Assembly: GCA_023380935.1 (NCBI GenBank)
Contig: JAMCST010000011.1
Span: 124,001-188,000 of the forward strand
Direction of reading: 5' to 3'
DNA from: Patescibacteria group bacterium
Lineage (GTDB): Bacteria; Patescibacteriota; Microgenomatia; UBA1406; GWC2-37-13
DNA: 64,000 nucleotides
Positions 22,915 through 31,582 of the stretch are shown here, piece by piece. A program made the position numbers and the translations under genes. Positions within the stretch are counted from its first letter, which is position 1, and each line of letters starts with the position of its first letter. The notes below the pieces were generated by a model that saw only the letters and a program-made list of their open reading frames with translations, was not told where the DNA came from and made no database searches.

Positions 22915-23469
22915 ATGAACAAAAAACCGTGGCTTTCCCTCATCGCCGTTGTCCTGGTGACGGGAACAATACTGTCGGTGTCGCAGCCGGCTTATGCGGC
23001 CAACGGTTGGCTGGGTAATAACAATGTCTTTTCCCGCCTGGTCGAGTTCATCTCCCAGAAATTCGGCCTGGACAAGACCCAGGTGCAAAACGCGGTCAAC
23101 GACTTCAAGCAGCAGGAAAAGGCCAAGATTACCCCGCGGCCGACCATGACTCCCGAAGACCAACAGGCGCGCGAAAAAAAACGGCTGGATAATTCTGTCT
23201 CTCAAGGCAAAATTACCCAGGCGCAGGAGGACGCGATCATTGCCGAACTGAACGCCTTAAAAACCAAATACCCCTTCAGCTCCACCACGACGGCTGACCA
23301 GCGCAAAACCCAGATGCAAAACCTGCAGAACGAACTGCAGTCCTGGGCTCAGGCGAACGGGATCAATGCCAAACTGATCTGGCCGATCGGCGTCGGAGGC
23401 GGATTTGTCGGGGAAATGAGAGGAATGGGACGAGGTAGATTCGCACCTAAATCCAGCCCGACTCCGTAG
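22915..23469 (+). CDS. Secreted small helical protein
   Basis: The 184-residue product has a clear signal peptide (cleavage after AYA at about residue 29). The mature part starts NGWLGNNN and has an amphipathic helix (VFSRLVEFISQKFGLDKTQV), then a Glu/Gln/Lys-rich helical region. The tail is Gly/Arg-rich (GGGFVGEMRGMGRGRF). Similar small exported proteins with such a helix pattern occur in these lineages, but no function is known. The start is fixed by GAAAGGGGGTGG about 10 nt upstream, one of the strong Shine-Dalgarno sites here. It ends at an intrinsic terminator (23481-23520). Confidence 0.8.
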   Translation: MNKKPWLSLIAVVLVTGTILSVSQPAYAANGWLGNNNVFSRLVEFISQKFGLDKTQVQNAVNDFKQQEKAKITPRPTMTPEDQQAREKKRLDNSVSQGKITQAQEDAIIAELNALKTKYPFSSTTTADQRKTQMQNLQNELQSWAQANGINAKLIWPIGVGGGFVGEMRGMGRGRFAPKSSPTP

Positions 23470-23480
23470 ACCTACGATAC

Positions 23481-23520
23481 GCCAAAAAAACGCTCCGGCA
23501 ACACGGGGCGTTTTTTTGGC
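23481..23520 (+). terminator. Intrinsic terminator after the secreted 184-residue protein gene
   Basis: A stem CGCTCC/GGGGCG with an 8-nt loop is flanked by A7 and T7, and GCC/GGC extends it outward. It separates this gene from murI. Confidence 0.9.
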
Positions 23521-23546
23521 GGGTTGTGTTATGCTTATAGTTACCT

Positions 23547-24365
23547 ATGAACATCGGCGTGTTTGACTCCGGTCTGGGCGGCCTGACAATCTTCAAGGCG
23601 CTGCTGCAGCAACTGCCCCAATACAACTACGTCTATCTGGGCGACAACGCCCGGGTGCCTTACGGCAACCGCTCGGCAGAGACGATTTACCAGTTTACTA
23701 AGCAGGCGCTGGAGTTTTTGTTTAAACACGACTGCCTGTTGATCATTATCGCCTGCAACACCTCCACCGCCACGACACTGCGCCGCATCCAGACCGAGTT
23801 GTTACCCCAACACCATCCCGACAAACACGTACTAGGAATCATCAAGCCGGTGGTCGAAACGGTGGCGGCCTCAACCGCCCGGCGGGTGGGCGTCATCGCC
23901 ACGCGGGCCACGGTTGAATCCGGCAGCTTCATCCGCGAACTGAAAAAAGAGAATCCGGCCGTTGCCGTATTCCAGAATGCCGGCCCCCTGCTCGTCCCGT
24001 TTATCGAAGAAGGGGAACTAAAAGGACCGGTGCTTCAGACCGTACTGAAACGCTATATTGACCCGCTCCTGCGCCACGGCATTGACCACCTTATTCTCGG
24101 TTGCACCCACTACGGTCTGATCAAACCTGCGGTGCAACAGGCAATCGGGAACAAGGTTAAGGTCATGACCGAGGAAGAGGTAGTGGCGCAAAAGCTGCGC
24201 TCATACTTAAAAAAACACCCCGAGGTGGAAACCAAACTGGGAAAAACCACCCAACGCCGCTTCTTCATCACCGACTACAGCCCCCGCTACCAAAATCTGG
24301 TACGGTTGTTCCTGGGCAACCACTTCCAAGACCACCACCGGCTGGAACTGGTCAAACTGACATAA
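23547..24365 (+). CDS. murI: Glutamate racemase
   Basis: The 272-residue enzyme interconverts L- and D-glutamate and supplies D-Glu for peptidoglycan. Both catalytic cysteines are visible, in IACNTSTATTLR (about residue 69) and LGCTHYGL (about 182). The N-terminal FDSGLGGLTIFKAL and YLGDNARVPYGNRS are signature segments. The ATG lies 5 nt after a TATAGT box, so the mRNA is probably leaderless. TspO and the ABC-F gene follow on the same strand, each with its own -10-like box. Confidence 0.95.
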   Translation: MNIGVFDSGLGGLTIFKALLQQLPQYNYVYLGDNARVPYGNRSAETIYQFTKQALEFLFKHDCLLIIIACNTSTATTLRRIQTELLPQHHPDKHVLGIIKPVVETVAASTARRVGVIATRATVESGSFIRELKKENPAVAVFQNAGPLLVPFIEEGELKGPVLQTVLKRYIDPLLRHGIDHLILGCTHYGLIKPAVQQAIGNKVKVMTEEEVVAQKLRSYLKKHPEVETKLGKTTQRRFFITDYSPRYQNLVRLFLGNHFQDHHRLELVKLT

Positions 24366-24420
24366 TCACCAAAACCCTCGTCTGTCACTATTTTTGCGCA
24401 TATCGTATATACTGAAATTA

Positions 24421-24897
24421 ATGAACCGGTTATCTAAACTGCTGCTGGCAATCGTGATCTGTGAGGGAGTCGGCCTGATCAGCGCACCTTTTACCAGCGC
24501 CGCCATTCCCACTTGGTATGCCGGGCTGGAGAAACCCGTTTTCTCTCCACCCAACTGGCTGTTTGCGCCGGTCTGGACGAGTTTGTATTTGCTGATGGCC
24601 TTGTCCGCCTACCGCGTCTGGATCAGGGGTACGCGGGCAAAAAAAGTCCGAGTGGCGCTGCTGTTTTTCCTGATTCAACTGCTGCTGAATTTTCTTTGGT
24701 CACCTCTGTTTTTCGGACTGCGCGCGCCGCTGCTCGCTTTGGTGGAGATCGGCCTCCTTTGGGTGGCGATCATTATTACGATCTTCAATTTCCACCGAGT
24801 GGATCACCGCGCCGCCTATTTGTTGCTTCCCTACCTGATCTGGGTCAGCTTTGCCATGCTGCTTAACTTCTCCATTGTGATGCTTAATCCGGCTTAG
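24421..24897 (+). CDS. tspO: TspO/MBR family membrane protein
   Basis: The product has 158 residues from the ATG at 24421, with a TATACT box 7 nt upstream. Five TM helices are expected. Family signatures are TWYAGLEKPVFSPPNWLFAPVWTSLY and the later NFLWSPLFFGLRAPLLALVEI, with conserved Trp and Pro residues in the tetrapyrrole/benzodiazepine-binding site. Bacterial TspO binds porphyrins and is linked to stress and tetrapyrrole handling. The C-terminus (WVSFAMLLNFSIVMLN) matches the family end (YAxxLNxxI). Confidence 0.94.
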   Translation: MNRLSKLLLAIVICEGVGLISAPFTSAAIPTWYAGLEKPVFSPPNWLFAPVWTSLYLLMALSAYRVWIRGTRAKKVRVALLFFLIQLLLNFLWSPLFFGLRAPLLALVEIGLLWVAIIITIFNFHRVDHRAAYLLLPYLIWVSFAMLLNFSIVMLNPA

Positions 24898-24936
24898 CCC
24901 ACCACATCACGCCGTTTTTGCCTTATAATTACCACC

Positions 24937-26418
24937 ATGATTAAAGCCAGCCATATCAGTTTTGCCTATACCGATTCCCCGCTTTTTCAAGACGGCGGTT
25001 TTACGGTTGGTCCGGGAATGAAGGCGGGTCTGGTCGGGCCAAACGGCGCCGGTAAGTCGACTTTACTCGCGTTGATCTGCGGCAAACAACGACCGGACCG
25101 CGGCCGCATCGAAACCACCGGAGCGGTGGCTCTGGTCCCGCAGGAAGTAAAATACGACGCGGCAATGGAAACCGCCCCGGCCATCCGCGCCTATATCGAT
25201 CCCGACCATGCTCATGAAGATTTTCAACTGCGGCAGATGCTGGCCGGGCTGGAATTAGATTCCTTAAACCTTTTGTCTTCACCCCGCGGTCTCAGCGGTG
25301 GCCAAAAAACCAAACTCGCCCTGATCCGCGCTTTACTGCAGGAACCGGACGTTCTTCTTTTGGACGAACCAACCAACTTCGTGGACGTGAACGGAAAAAA
25401 ATGGGTGGCGCATCGCTTAGGCCGTTATCCGAAAACCCTGTTGTTGATTTCCCATGATTTGGCGCTGATGAACAAATATATCGACAAGGTGATCGCGATC
25501 GACCCATTGACCAAGACAATTACCGAACACAACGGCAACTATACCACCTATCTTACCCTGAAAAAACAAAGAGAGGAATTGATGAGAAGGAAAATCATCA
25601 GCGAAAAAAAACACATCGTACGGATGAAAAAAGGCCTGAAAAAAATGGACCGCTACACTTCGGAAAAAGGCGTAAGACAACGCACCCGGCTCAAAAAAAG
25701 AATTGAGGCGCTCGAACTGGCGCTTCCGCCTTTACCGCAGGAAGTCAGGTCGATCAAATTCAAACTGCTAGCACCGGCCCGGATCGGGGAGGTTCCGATT
25801 GTCGCCCGCCATATCCGCAAAAGTTACGGAAACCGTCTCGTGCTAGACGATGTCTCGTTGATACTCCAACGCTATGAACGGATGATCCTGATTGGTAAGA
25901 ACGGCGTTGGTAAAAGCACCTTAATCAAGATTCTCATGGGCATAATTCCCTATGACGCTGGCGAGATTGTTAAAGACGAAAAATTAAAGGTCGGTTATTA
26001 TTCTCAGGAGTTCGAAACGTTTGCCATGGAGCGAACACTCATCGACACGGTGTACCGTTATACCGAAGCCAACGATACCTATGTCCGCCCGCTATTGGCT
26101 CGTCTCCTTTTCCGGGGCGACAAGATTTTCCAGACTGTGGACTCCCTTTCCGGCGGGGAAAAAACCCGTCTGGCCCTGGCGCTGTTATTGCTGCGCGACT
26201 TTAATCTTTTGATGCTCGACGAACCGACTACCTACCTTGATGTCATGTCGCAACGCGTCATTCTCGAGGCGTTGAGGGGGTACCAAGGGACGATATTGCT
26301 TGTCAGCCACAGCCGCGATTTTGTCAAAGAGTTAAAACCAACCAAAGCACTGCTTTTACCGGAAAACGGCCTGGTTGACTGGAACGACGACCTGCTGGGA
26401 AGAATCAGTGAGATATAA
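24937..26418 (+). CDS. ABC-F family ATPase
   Basis: The 493-residue protein has two ABC cassettes on one chain and no membrane domain. Cassette 1 has Walker A GPNGAGKST and signature LSGGQKTKL with LLLDEPTN. Cassette 2 has GKNGVGKST, LSGGEKTRL and LMLDEPTTYLD. The linker is highly charged (MRRKIISEKKHIVRMKKGLKKMDRY), as in ABC-F proteins that act on the ribosome to regulate translation or protect from antibiotics. The exact subfamily cannot be assigned by eye. A TATAAT box (24924-24929) lies 7 nt before the ATG, so it is probably leaderless. Confidence 0.93.
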   Translation: MIKASHISFAYTDSPLFQDGGFTVGPGMKAGLVGPNGAGKSTLLALICGKQRPDRGRIETTGAVALVPQEVKYDAAMETAPAIRAYIDPDHAHEDFQLRQMLAGLELDSLNLLSSPRGLSGGQKTKLALIRALLQEPDVLLLDEPTNFVDVNGKKWVAHRLGRYPKTLLLISHDLALMNKYIDKVIAIDPLTKTITEHNGNYTTYLTLKKQREELMRRKIISEKKHIVRMKKGLKKMDRYTSEKGVRQRTRLKKRIEALELALPPLPQEVRSIKFKLLAPARIGEVPIVARHIRKSYGNRLVLDDVSLILQRYERMILIGKNGVGKSTLIKILMGIIPYDAGEIVKDEKLKVGYYSQEFETFAMERTLIDTVYRYTEANDTYVRPLLARLLFRGDKIFQTVDSLSGGEKTRLALALLLLRDFNLLMLDEPTTYLDVMSQRVILEALRGYQGTILLVSHSRDFVKELKPTKALLLPENGLVDWNDDLLGRISEI

Positions 26419-26422
26419 CTCG

Positions 26423-26701
26423 CTATTTTCTTTCGATCCTAATGGCCTTACCTTTAATCAGCGCTTCGGCGATTTTTTTCATGGCGCCATCAAGAATGCG
26501 GGCAAAGGTCGGTTGCGATACGTTCATCTTTTTGGCGCAGGCGGTTTGATCCAGTCCGTCGAGTTCGTAGAGTTTCAGCGCCTCCAGTTCGTCGGGAAAC
26601 AACACCATTTCCTCCAACGCCCGCAACGGAATCCCGCGCGGTTTAAAATAGTAGACGTCAGGCTGAAAACGCAGCCGCCGTTTTATCTTTGGTCTGGGCA
26701 T
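26423..26701 (-). CDS. DUF134-family HTH protein
   Basis: The 92-residue product matches the DUF134 group of small sigma-70-region-4-like HTH proteins. It begins MPRPKIKRRLRFQPDVYYFKPRG and has LEALKLYELDGLDQTACAKKMNVSQPTFARIL, with the HTH in the last part. Such proteins often occur with DUF5320 and dinitrogenase cofactor-like genes, a pairing partly seen here (DUF5320 at 26845-27048). A probable Shine-Dalgarno (GGAGAG) precedes the ATG. It is convergent with the ABC-F gene with 4 nt between stops. Confidence 0.88.
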   Translation of the reverse strand: MPRPKIKRRLRFQPDVYYFKPRGIPLRALEEMVLFPDELEALKLYELDGLDQTACAKKMNVSQPTFARILDGAMKKIAEALIKGKAIRIERK

Positions 26702-26844
26702 AAAGGAAACTCTCCGGTGTTATTTTACCCTCCTTCGCGACAAGCTTCAATCGTCAAATCGGGGAACAGACAGAAAGGTGCTCCTAACGTAGTCAAGCTC
26801 AACTTGACGCAGTGGAGTACGCTTCGGAAGGGTTGCGATGAGCC

Positions 26845-27048
26845 TCACTCCGACTGGGCCACACCGAGCAACTCTTTTTCCACTTGTTTCAACTCCGCCG
26901 TCAACTCCTTGCGGTAGTCTTCCAGGTCCGCTTTTGTCCAGCGCCGGTTGCGTCCGAAAAAGCGCCTTAAACCCCTACCGCATGGTCCCATTCCCCGACC
27001 GGTAAACCGACCGGCGCCTTGTGGTCCAGTTTCATCAAAACCAGGCAT
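26845..27048 (-). CDS. DUF5320-like small protein
   Basis: The 67-residue protein has an N-terminal Gly-rich part (MPGFDETGPQGAGRFTGRGMGPCGRG) and a C-terminal helix (LEDYRKELTAELKQVEKELL). This matches the DUF5320 type: a GP-G-rich start then a coiled-coil. A GGGGTG site lies 8 nt upstream. Function is unknown; it is co-oriented with the DUF134 regulator, and the 143-nt gap between them holds a small inverted repeat (GTCAAG/CTTGAC). Confidence 0.75.
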   Translation of the reverse strand: MPGFDETGPQGAGRFTGRGMGPCGRGLRRFFGRNRRWTKADLEDYRKELTAELKQVEKELLGVAQSE

Positions 27049-27135
27049 AGTGTTTCACCCCGCAATCATAGCCACTAATAATGAATACATATTCATTTTA
27101 AAATCGCCTGTTCGTTTTGTCAAGCCGGTACATTT

Positions 27136-27396
27136 TTATCTTACAGAAGAGCTCTGAAACAGCGCCGCTTTTTTCGCTCGCGGCCAGCGCTTGACCTGCG
27201 CCTCGCGCCGCAGCGCCTCCGATTGGCCGGGATATTTTTCCCAATAAACCAGCCGGGCCGGCGTCCGCCCCCTTAAATATTTGGCTGACCGGTTCCGGTC
27301 AAAATTATGCTCGCGCACCCGCCGTTTCAGATCGTTGGTCTGGCCGCAGTAAAACGTACCGTCGACGCACCGGAGCATATAGAAGTAATGGGTCAT
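27136..27396 (-). CDS. GIY-YIG domain endonuclease-like protein
   Basis: The 86-residue single-domain protein has HYFYMLRCVDGTFYCGQTNDLKRRVREHN, i.e. the GIY...YIG strands (YFYML, FYCGQT) with a catalytic Arg. It continues with Asn/Arg in RNRSAKYLRGRTPARLVYWEKY (catalytic Glu in WEKY) and ends EAQVKRWPRAKK. This is the UPF0213/YhbQ-like subgroup. The substrate is unknown, probably DNA repair related. The start lies 8 nt after the cupredoxin gene stop, suggesting an operon. Confidence 0.9.
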   Translation of the reverse strand: MTHYFYMLRCVDGTFYCGQTNDLKRRVREHNFDRNRSAKYLRGRTPARLVYWEKYPGQSEALRREAQVKRWPRAKKAALFQSSSVR

Positions 27397-27404
27397 AGAC
27401 TATT

Positions 27405-27962
27405 TTACCTAACCACCAACGTCCCCCACATTCCCTTTTGCCGGTGGCCGGGAACGCTGCAGTAATAGACAAATGTGCCGGCCTTGTCCGCGACAAAACT
27501 GACGGTAATCGTGTCGGCGGTGGACACCGGTTCGGAAGTCACGTTGAATTCGTCGATCATGATGTTGTGCCGGCCGCCGGCGTTGGTCATGATTAAAGTC
27601 ACCTTATCGCCCTTGTTAACCGTGATTTGGTTGGGGGCGAAATAAAAGTTGCCGCCGGTGATATTGAAAGTTTTCTCCGTGGTTGATTTGTCGGTGCCGG
27701 CCGCGATCTGCTGTTGCTGCTGGTCGCTTAAGGCCGGCGGCGTCACGGCCGCCATCGCCATCCCGGTGGTAGTCCGCGCCGGCGTCCCCGTCTCACCGTT
27801 TCCGCGGCTGCTGCCCGCCTTACCCGACCCCACGGCCTCCTGTGTCGCTTGAGTCATACGCATCAACTTACCCTGAAAATAGTAATACTCGCCGATCAAA
27901 CCGAGCACCAATACGGCGATAATCAGCAGATAAGTTGAAGCCGATCCGGTACGTTTGTTCAT
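27405..27962 (-). CDS. Membrane-anchored cupredoxin-domain protein
   Basis: The 185-residue product has an N-terminal TM (STYLLIIAVLVLGLIGEYYYF), a Thr/Gly/Ala linker and a C-terminal plastocyanin-like domain. Copper ligands are readable: His in GGRHNIMIDE, then Cys, His and Met in YYCSVPGHRQKGMWG. The copper centre would face outside. Roles include electron transfer, copper or redox homeostasis. It is co-transcribed with a GIY-YIG gene 8 nt downstream, which is unlikely to be functionally related. Confidence 0.88.
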   Translation of the reverse strand: MNKRTGSASTYLLIIAVLVLGLIGEYYYFQGKLMRMTQATQEAVGSGKAGSSRGNGETGTPARTTTGMAMAAVTPPALSDQQQQQIAAGTDKSTTEKTFNITGGNFYFAPNQITVNKGDKVTLIMTNAGGRHNIMIDEFNVTSEPVSTADTITVSFVADKAGTFVYYCSVPGHRQKGMWGTLVVR

Positions 27963-28068
27963 ATGATAATTTAATATATTTAATACTTAACTTATATCAC
28001 GTAGGTAATAGTTTGTAAAGGGGTAATTGCACCGGAAAAAGAAGTTTTAGCAGCGACTTTTTATCCCT

Positions 28069-29154
28069 TTAGAATTTAAAATAGGCAAACACTTCTTCCA
28101 TTGCCTTTTTTCCGCGGACAATATTTTGCCTCATCGTAGTAGAAGGATCAATGGTCGCGCGTTTAGTTCTCAAATGCATTTTGGAAATCAGGTAACGCAG
28201 TTTGAACAATTGAAATTTATCTTCGTTGTTTTCCAGCTGACCAATCTGCCGATAGCCTTCTTTAAACCAAGTCAGGCGCGGTTCGCCGAAAAACAGATTA
28301 TAAGCCGCCACTTCCATTAACGGATCGCCGGAAAAACACTCGTCCCAGTCCATCATGCCGGTAATGTGTTCGCCCTCACATAGTTCGTTCCAGTCGGCAA
28401 TGTCGTTATGAATCAGGGCTCCCGGCCGACAGCCCATCAACGCGTCGCTTCCGGCAAACAATCCCTCGATGGATCGACACTGCTTTTGAGCCAGTACGCC
28501 GGCATCGACCAGATAGCGAAGATCCAGCCCTAAGGCCGCCAGCAGATGTTGTTTAAACGCCCAATACTGGCCACGTAACCGCCCGGTCTTTTTGGCTAGT
28601 TGATTGTCAAAAAAACCAAACCCATCTGGCTTGACGGTATGGATTAACGCCGCATACTTTCCGGTTTCTCTGACCAGTTTTTTTTCCAGTTCCGTCGGTA
28701 AGGGGCTGCAGTCGGCCATCGGTTTGCCGGGAACCGCGGTCATGATCATGAACTCAAACGGCACGACTGATTGCGAATCGTCGATATGCACGGTTTCGTA
28801 GGTCGGCACTCCTAATTTTCTGGCGGCATCGGTAGCCGCTTTCTCCGCCCAGAAATAACCGTTTTTTACCTGTTTGGGATGAATACGTAAAATGACTTTC
28901 CGACCGCTTTGCAAGACAACCGGAATGACCGAGTTGACCGAACCCCGCCTGATGATCGGATTGATTGCGGCAATTTTTCGATCGTTTTTCCCAAATCCGG
29001 CTGATTTCATGCCATGATCAACCATCATGCACAACACTGCATCCTCCAGTTGCTCATGTCTTTCAATAAATACTCTTTTAGTTTCTGCCGCAGTCAAAGG
29101 ACGATTGGTCTGCCAGTAAAACATGTTTTTCCGGCTGGAGAGATCGATTGGCAT
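28069..29154 (-). CDS. Phosphotransferase (APH/choline-kinase-like fold)
   Basis: The 361-residue product has the catalytic loop IHNDIADWNEL (Brenner-type HxDxxxxN) and a metal-binding MMDWDECF (DFG equivalent). An N-terminal lobe has VILRIHPKQ (ATP-binding Lys/His) and VVPFEFMIMTAVPGKPMAD as hinge. It resembles aminoglycoside/hydroxyurea/homoserine-kinase-type phosphotransferases. The natural substrate is not clear; the neighbouring nucleoside phosphorylase, HAD and PRTase genes may hint at nucleoside or sugar phosphorylation. TATACT lies 6 nt before the ATG. Confidence 0.85.
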   Translation of the reverse strand: MPIDLSSRKNMFYWQTNRPLTAAETKRVFIERHEQLEDAVLCMMVDHGMKSAGFGKNDRKIAAINPIIRRGSVNSVIPVVLQSGRKVILRIHPKQVKNGYFWAEKAATDAARKLGVPTYETVHIDDSQSVVPFEFMIMTAVPGKPMADCSPLPTELEKKLVRETGKYAALIHTVKPDGFGFFDNQLAKKTGRLRGQYWAFKQHLLAALGLDLRYLVDAGVLAQKQCRSIEGLFAGSDALMGCRPGALIHNDIADWNELCEGEHITGMMDWDECFSGDPLMEVAAYNLFFGEPRLTWFKEGYRQIGQLENNEDKFQLFKLRYLISKMHLRTKRATIDPSTTMRQNIVRGKKAMEEVFAYFKF

Positions 29155-29204
29155 GCGATAAGTATAGCAAAGATAAATTCTGGTCTACGTAAAAAGCGGG
29201 TTGA

Positions 29205-29867
29205 TTATGGCCAATTCTCCCTAAATCCGTTGAAAAACACCCTCTTTTGATCGCCGACCAGTTTGTAGCGGTCGCCTTTGACCAGAATGGCCTGGCGGTC
29301 ATTGAGAGCGACGACCGGATATTTGGTCGTCGGCGCCGCCCGCTCAATTATTGGTCTATACGCCTCTGTGTAATGGGCGGTGATCAAAAACGGCACCAGT
29401 CCCAAACCGGTCAAGTCGGTCAACCCGACTTTGTTCCTGTCCTGGTGTTTCCAGTTTGACTGCTCAATGGTCGGACAAACAATGTAACTGCCGGCGCTGA
29501 TCCCGATGTATAATTTTCCCGCTCTCAACAGCGGCTGAACCAATCGATCAAAACCGCTTTTCCTGACCCAATCAAGCAGGTAAAAACTGTTGCCGCCGTT
29601 GACAAAGATGATGTCTTTGGCATCTAAAATCCGGCTCAGTTCTTGGGCTGTTTTTCCCCTCAGATCCAGGTCTTCAACCTGGCTGATGCCATAATCCCTT
29701 AACTGATCCCGGTAGACCTGTAACCAGGGAGGATTAGCTTCTTCACCGTAAGCCGCCGTAGTAATAAAACTCACCTTGATGTCTTTGGCCGGTTTGACCA
29801 GCAGCGAGACAAATACATCTTTCAACGTATCAGGTAGTCCCTGGGAAGTTAACAACAAAGTTTCCAT
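29205..29867 (-). CDS. Peptidase E-like (S51) serine peptidase/cyanophycinase-family protein
   Basis: The 220-residue alpha/beta protein has the nucleophile elbow YIGISAGSYIVC and the preceding strand IIFVNGGNSFYLLDWV. It ends with a VVALNDRQAILVKGD strand, as in the S51 family (aspartyl dipeptidase or cyanophycinase relatives). The class I glutamine amidotransferase-like fold with Ser rather than Cys in the elbow supports peptidase activity on Asp dipeptides, which is inferred. A TATACT box lies 9 nt upstream of the ATG. Confidence 0.85.
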   Translation of the reverse strand: METLLLTSQGLPDTLKDVFVSLLVKPAKDIKVSFITTAAYGEEANPPWLQVYRDQLRDYGISQVEDLDLRGKTAQELSRILDAKDIIFVNGGNSFYLLDWVRKSGFDRLVQPLLRAGKLYIGISAGSYIVCPTIEQSNWKHQDRNKVGLTDLTGLGLVPFLITAHYTEAYRPIIERAAPTTKYPVVALNDRQAILVKGDRYKLVGDQKRVFFNGFRENWP

Positions 29868-29882
29868 TCTTAGACTAGTATA

Positions 29883-30677
29883 TCAGGACAAATTACTTAA
29901 TCGTACCACTGCTCCCAAAGCAGTCAGTATTGCCCGGTCAACACTGGCTTCGGCTTCGCTGGTGGCGATTTTGGTATTGGGAGTATCAAAACTAAATTTA
30001 CCAAACATAATTTCCTTTAACGGCTCCGGGTTCGAGTTAACCGCCAACACCGCTCCAGTCATTACTCCTCTTAAGGTCCCGATAATAAACAAAGGCGCAC
30101 ACTCCATTTCGGAGCTGATCAACGGATAATTCCAGTCTTTCATTCTTGGGTTTAAATATACCTTGCCCCAGCTTTTGATATTCTGCGCCTGCCCGTAAAA
30201 AGCGTCATGAGTGCGATTAATTCCGAGATAATAACGATAACCCGCCTGTTGAGCGCTGTTTTTTAACGCCTGAATGACCTGATAGTCAGCCACTGCCGGA
30301 AACTCCGGCGCGATATATTCCTTGGTAGTTCCCTCTTCACGGATGGCGGCGGTCGGGATAATCACCGCCCCGGCTTTGATTTGTTTTTTTAAGGCGCCGC
30401 CGCAGGTGCCGACCCGGATAAGAAGTTTGGCACCACAGTTGATCAACTCTTCAACAGCGATCGCGGTTGAAGGGCTACCGATACCGGTCGAGGTTACGGT
30501 AATTTTTACCTTTTTGTAAGTGCCGGTATAAGTAACAAACTCCCGGTTTTGAGCGACAAACACCGGATTACTCAGGTACTTTTCAGCAATATACTTGGCC
30601 CGGCCGGGATCACCCGGCAATAAACAAGCTTGGGCAACGGTTTTTTTGGTACACAGAATGTGTGACTGTCTCTGCAT
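29883..30677 (-). CDS. Nucleoside phosphorylase (uridine/purine phosphorylase family)
   Basis: The 264-residue enzyme would cleave a nucleoside with phosphate to give the base and (deoxy)ribose-1-phosphate. Family marks are CLLPGDPGRAKYIAEKYL at the N-terminus and YKKVKITVTSTGIGSPSTAIAVEELI for the phosphate site. LLIRVGTCGGAL and SSEMECAPLFIIG (Glu/Met that contact the ribose) follow. It starts after a good SD (GGAGG 8 nt upstream), consistent with being inside the operon with HAD (30683-31582) and PRTase. It is probably nucleoside salvage. Confidence 0.92.
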   Translation of the reverse strand: MQRQSHILCTKKTVAQACLLPGDPGRAKYIAEKYLSNPVFVAQNREFVTYTGTYKKVKITVTSTGIGSPSTAIAVEELINCGAKLLIRVGTCGGALKKQIKAGAVIIPTAAIREEGTTKEYIAPEFPAVADYQVIQALKNSAQQAGYRYYLGINRTHDAFYGQAQNIKSWGKVYLNPRMKDWNYPLISSEMECAPLFIIGTLRGVMTGAVLAVNSNPEPLKEIMFGKFSFDTPNTKIATSEAEASVDRAILTALGAVVRLSNLS

Positions 30678-30682
30678 AGTTT

Positions 30683-31582
30683 TTACCTCCGATTCTCTAA
30701 AATTTGTCTGATAATATAGTTGGCTCCGGCGGCCAGCGGCAAAGACGACGCGGCAACCAAACCATTGGTTGTTCTGGCGGCGTCTTTGAGCTCATCCGAG
30801 GCATTATTTTTTCCGCAGGTGGTAATCTGACCACCTAACGCCGTCATTGAGTCGGCCGAACTATCGCCGATCATGTAATAAGATAAACCGGCGGGCAGTT
30901 GATCTATTACCTGCCGGACCGCATTGGGTTTATTAACTGTTGGGTCCTTGACCAAACAACTACCCAGTTGAGGGTATCTTTTGCAAACCAGTTGGCTGTT
31001 TGAACCAAGTTGACGATTTAACACCGCCTTGGTCTGCCGCGTTAACTGGTCATCGACCACCAACCTGCCCCGTTGATCGGCTCGCCTGGTATAGACCCCG
31101 TAACTGCATTCTCGGGTGGTATTGATTAAATAAACCAGCTCGCCCGGTATACCGGTTATCTGATTTGTTCGCACCATGGCGGTGGCATCACCGGCGACGA
31201 CTCGGGAAGACGGACTGTTTGTTTTTAACGCTTCCGTTGCCTTGGAACGGAAAGCGCTAAAAAAAGGTCTTGCTTTGATAAAGTACTGTTTCAGGCCGAC
31301 ATCGGGCAGGTAAAAAACCGCGCCGTTCTCGCCGATGACCATTGGACTACACGCAAGCTCTCTGGCAAACGCCGCCAAACCGTCACTACCCGTGTCTGAA
31401 ACCAGTACCACCCAGTAACCGGCGGTTTTCGCCTCGCTGATAACCGCCAGGTCGCGCTTGGGCGCGGCTGCAAAGTTGGCGCCTTCGTCGAACCACACGC
31501 CATCCAGATCGGAAAAAATAATTCCTCGTTTTGGCACACCTAATAATTCCGGAATATTAATGCTCTCTTCTTGATCAATCAT
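30683..31582 (-). CDS. HAD-superfamily phosphatase (Cof/sucrose-phosphatase-like)
   Basis: The 299-residue product has motif I IFSDLDGVWFDEG (nucleophile Asp), motif II LVSDTGSD, and the C-terminal MIGDSSADSMTALGG (motif IV-like Asp/Asp pair). A cap domain lies between. The substrate may be a sugar or nucleoside phosphate. It overlaps the PRTase gene by 4 nt (31579-31582) and has an AAAGGA site inside that gene, so translation is coupled. Neighbours suggest work on phosphorylated nucleosides or ribose. Confidence 0.85.
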   Translation of the reverse strand: MIDQEESINIPELLGVPKRGIIFSDLDGVWFDEGANFAAAPKRDLAVISEAKTAGYWVVLVSDTGSDGLAAFARELACSPMVIGENGAVFYLPDVGLKQYFIKARPFFSAFRSKATEALKTNSPSSRVVAGDATAMVRTNQITGIPGELVYLINTTRECSYGVYTRRADQRGRLVVDDQLTRQTKAVLNRQLGSNSQLVCKRYPQLGSCLVKDPTVNKPNAVRQVIDQLPAGLSYYMIGDSSADSMTALGGQITTCGKNNASDELKDAARTTNGLVAASSLPLAAGANYIIRQILENRR

